Origin: Flavobacteriales bacterium
GTDB taxonomy: Bacteria > Bacteroidota > Bacteroidia > Flavobacteriales > Flavobacteriaceae
Length of the DNA: 6,331 bases
Direction of reading: 5' to 3'
NCBI GenBank assembly: GCA_026983815.1
Contig: JALSTJ010000439.1
Location: 1-6,331, forward strand
Below are positions 5,084-6,331 of the stretch, one piece after another. Each line of letters opens with the position of its first letter. Positions within the stretch are counted from its first letter, which is position 1. Position numbers and translations under genes: made by a program. A model generated the notes under the pieces. The model made no database searches. It saw nothing but the letters and a program-made list of their open reading frames with translations, and was not told the origin of the DNA.

Positions 5084-6079
5084 TTAAGGCAAGTTTTGAA
5101 CAATAGCCAACAAATCTTGTTGGGTAGTAGGTTGAGGGTCGGGCATAGTTTCTATATGATTGGGAACAGTTGTAACACTTTCTTTTAAACTGTAATATAA
5201 TTCTCCGTCAATCATAGTTGTCATTAAGACATGAATATTTATTCCTACGGGTAATTTACCAAAATGTTCGGTAAACATTTCTTGGTTTGTATCATAAACA
5301 TCCAAACGAGCCAAAGCGGTAGGTTCTCCTTCATATAATATAAAAACTTCACAATTGGTCTCATCGTAACCGTCCGGAACATCTACATACAAAGTTGTAA
5401 GTTGTCCATTGTAACTAAACCATCGGTCTAAGTTTGTCCACCCGAGTTCTTGGGTATCAAAAGCATAATAAACAGCAGCGGCACCAGAACCATTATGTCC
5501 TAACATCGGCTCGGCAAAATCGTTTATACCATCTGCATTTTCATCCACTTCTTGCCATTTACCGGGTTCATTGATATCTCCTTCGGCTTTAAACAATTGT
5601 ATGGGTTGTAGATTATTGATGTCGGCATTAGGATCGAATGCGCTTTTGATATTAATAGGTTCAATAAGTATTAAAATATTGTTTCCTTGTTTGGCTTCAA
5701 TAAATAATTCACCTGCCGATTGTAATGTTTCTTCATCACCATTGGGACGAACTCCGGTGGTCGGCATATTGTTGATAAACATTGAAGCCCTATCATATAT
5801 TTCCAATAAAGTGATTTCCACATTACCGGTTACGGGTGTTCCGTTCAGGGCAAATGCATTGGGTGGTATGGTTATAATAGTTCCTTTGTTTCCGGTAATG
5901 GTTCCTCCATCAGCAGCATCAATAGTAAAGTTTTGCGCGTTATTTATTCTTTGATTTTTATAAAAATTCTCCAAAGCCACACCATCAGGTTTAGGCATAA
6001 CTTTTTCGTCTCCTCTTTTTTTACAAGATGTAAAACCCAGGATTAATAATAAAATAATTAAAATGCTACTTCTTTTCAT
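5084..6079 (-). CDS. Hypothetical lipoprotein with a beta-sandwich-like region
   Basis: This 331-aa exported protein of unknown function starts with MKRSS, a hydrophobic stretch at 5-16 and the lipobox FTSC, giving a predicted acylated cysteine at C19. The residues after it (KKRGDEK) are charged but do not clearly match the flavobacterial surface-export signal, so inner leaflet, periplasmic or surface location is open. Residues 52-140 contain GTIITIPPNAF, GTPVTGNVEI and later MPTTGVRPNG and SAGELFIEA. This pattern recalls ZU5-like beta-sandwich regions found in Bacteroidota cell-surface proteins; the match is from memory and tentative. D179-N181-D183-G184-D187 (DENADGIND) looks like a calcium-binding loop. 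A P/T/Q-rich stretch at 312-321 precedes a short C-terminal helix. There is no obvious enzyme motif. The gene is monocistronic, with its own promoter (6108-6138) and terminator (5031-5053). Confidence 0.8.
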   Translation of the reverse strand: MKRSSILIILLLILGFTSCKKRGDEKVMPKPDGVALENFYKNQRINNAQNFTIDAADGGTITGNKGTIITIPPNAFALNGTPVTGNVEITLLEIYDRASMFINNMPTTGVRPNGDEETLQSAGELFIEAKQGNNILILIEPINIKSAFDPNADINNLQPIQLFKAEGDINEPGKWQEVDENADGINDFAEPMLGHNGSGAAAVYYAFDTQELGWTNLDRWFSYNGQLTTLYVDVPDGYDETNCEVFILYEGEPTALARLDVYDTNQEMFTEHFGKLPVGINIHVLMTTMIDGELYYSLKESVTTVPNHIETMPDPQPTTQQDLLAIVQNLP

Positions 6080-6107
6080 AATTTTAATTTTTTAAAAATT
6101 GATACCA

Positions 6108-6138
6108 CAAATATTCAAGGGAAAATTTTTTTAAACAA
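6108..6138 (-). promoter_or_regulatory. Putative promoter of the lipoprotein gene
   Basis: On the minus strand, TTG (6138-6136) is followed after 20 bp by AATATTTG (6115-6108), one base away from TAnnTTTG. Transcription would start near 6101, about 20 nt before the ATG at 6079. Spacing and position fit the Bacteroidota promoter model; the match is not perfect at either element. Confidence 0.45.
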
Positions 6139-6181
6139 TAAAGCTTATATGATTTGTAAAAATGATTAAATCAAAGTTTAG

Positions 6182-6215
6182 TTTCATTCGATAAAGATTT
6201 TTATTCGTATCTTTA
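6182..6215 (+). promoter_or_regulatory. Weak candidate promoter of the rightmost gene
   Basis: TATCTTTA (6208-6215) is one base from TAnnTTTG and lies 19 bp before the ATG at 6235. A TTTC at 6182-6185, 22 bp upstream, is a poor -33 element. The position is right for a short-leader promoter, but in AT-rich DNA such partial matches are common. Confidence 0.3.
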
Positions 6216-6234
6216 TTTCCAAAAACTTATTCTT

Positions 6235-6331
6235 ATGAACACAAAAAATAAAGGATTTGAAACCAAATTGGTTCACGCAGGCGATTTTACCGACCAGTTC
6301 GGCGCCGCAGTTCCTCCCATTTATCAAACAT
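6235..6331 (+). CDS. N-terminal fragment of a Cys/Met metabolism PLP-dependent enzyme
   Basis: The first 32 codons are present; the gene continues beyond the right edge. The translation begins MNTKNKGFETKLVHAGD and continues to AAVPPIYQT. The pattern T-K-x-V-H-A-G followed about a dozen residues later by VPPIYQT is the conserved start of the trans-sulfuration family: cystathionine gamma-synthase, cystathionine gamma/beta-lyase, O-acetylhomoserine sulfhydrylase and methionine gamma-lyase. These cytoplasmic enzymes use PLP to make or break C-S bonds in cysteine and methionine metabolism. Which member it is cannot be decided, because the substrate-determining residues and the PLP lysine lie outside the window. 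The start is the only ATG ahead of the conserved block and has no Shine-Dalgarno sequence. It is transcribed divergently from the lipoprotein gene. Confidence 0.85.
   Translation, partial: MNTKNKGFETKLVHAGDFTDQFGAAVPPIYQT

Noticed and set aside
5571..5954. Plus-strand open frame of 127 codons inside the lipoprotein gene
   Set aside because: It is antisense to a gene with a clear signal peptide, promoter and terminator, and its translation shows no recognisable domain.

Overview
The window reads as chromosomal DNA from an AT-rich Bacteroidota bacterium, most likely of the class Flavobacteriia. This is inferred from several signs: start codons without a purine-rich Shine-Dalgarno sequence, promoter-like TTTG / TAnnTTTG elements typical of the phylum, an SPII lipoprotein, and a 15-residue C-terminal tail at the left edge that resembles flavobacterial DUF4834 proteins. 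Nothing here identifies a species.

Layout, left to right. The left edge (3-50, +) holds the last codons of a gene that converges, with only 2 bp between, on a three-gene minus-strand operon. In transcription order the operon is a GlmM-type phosphohexomutase (2204-3592), a class V PLP-dependent enzyme of the cysteine desulfurase / selenocysteine lyase superfamily (713-2188) and a rhomboid intramembrane serine protease (53-697). Both internal gaps are exactly 15 nt, and a good -7 element lies just upstream of the first gene. A gene-free divergent region (3593-4117, 525 bp) follows. It contains two 28-bp hairpins built from the same CCTT(C/G)AAGG arm, with a GC-rich hairpin between them: a palindromic, REP-like or miniature-element-like cluster that does not look like terminators.

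To the right is a two-gene plus-strand operon resembling Bacillus subtilis sdpRI: an 87-aa ArsR/SdpR winged-helix repressor (4118-4381) coupled by an ATGA overlap to a six-helix SdpI/DUF1648 membrane protein (4378-5019). A TTTG-N19-GATATTTG promoter is overlapped by an 8-6-8 inverted repeat immediately before the repressor start, which suggests autorepression. No toxin gene is present in the window. This operon converges on a minus-strand lipoprotein gene (5084-6079), and a hairpin terminator (5031-5053) lies between them. At the right edge (6235-6331, +) the first 32 codons of a Cys/Met-metabolism PLP enzyme diverge from the lipoprotein gene.

Functionally the window mixes envelope-related genes (amino-sugar phosphate isomerisation for UDP-GlcNAc, intramembrane proteolysis, an immunity/signalling membrane protein, a surface lipoprotein) with sulfur/PLP chemistry. 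I see no CRISPR array, tRNA, rRNA, complete insertion sequence or phage gene. The most notable items are the nested palindromes in the 525-bp gap, the operator-over-promoter arrangement of the SdpRI-like pair, and the Cys-X-Cys active-site loop of the class V enzyme.
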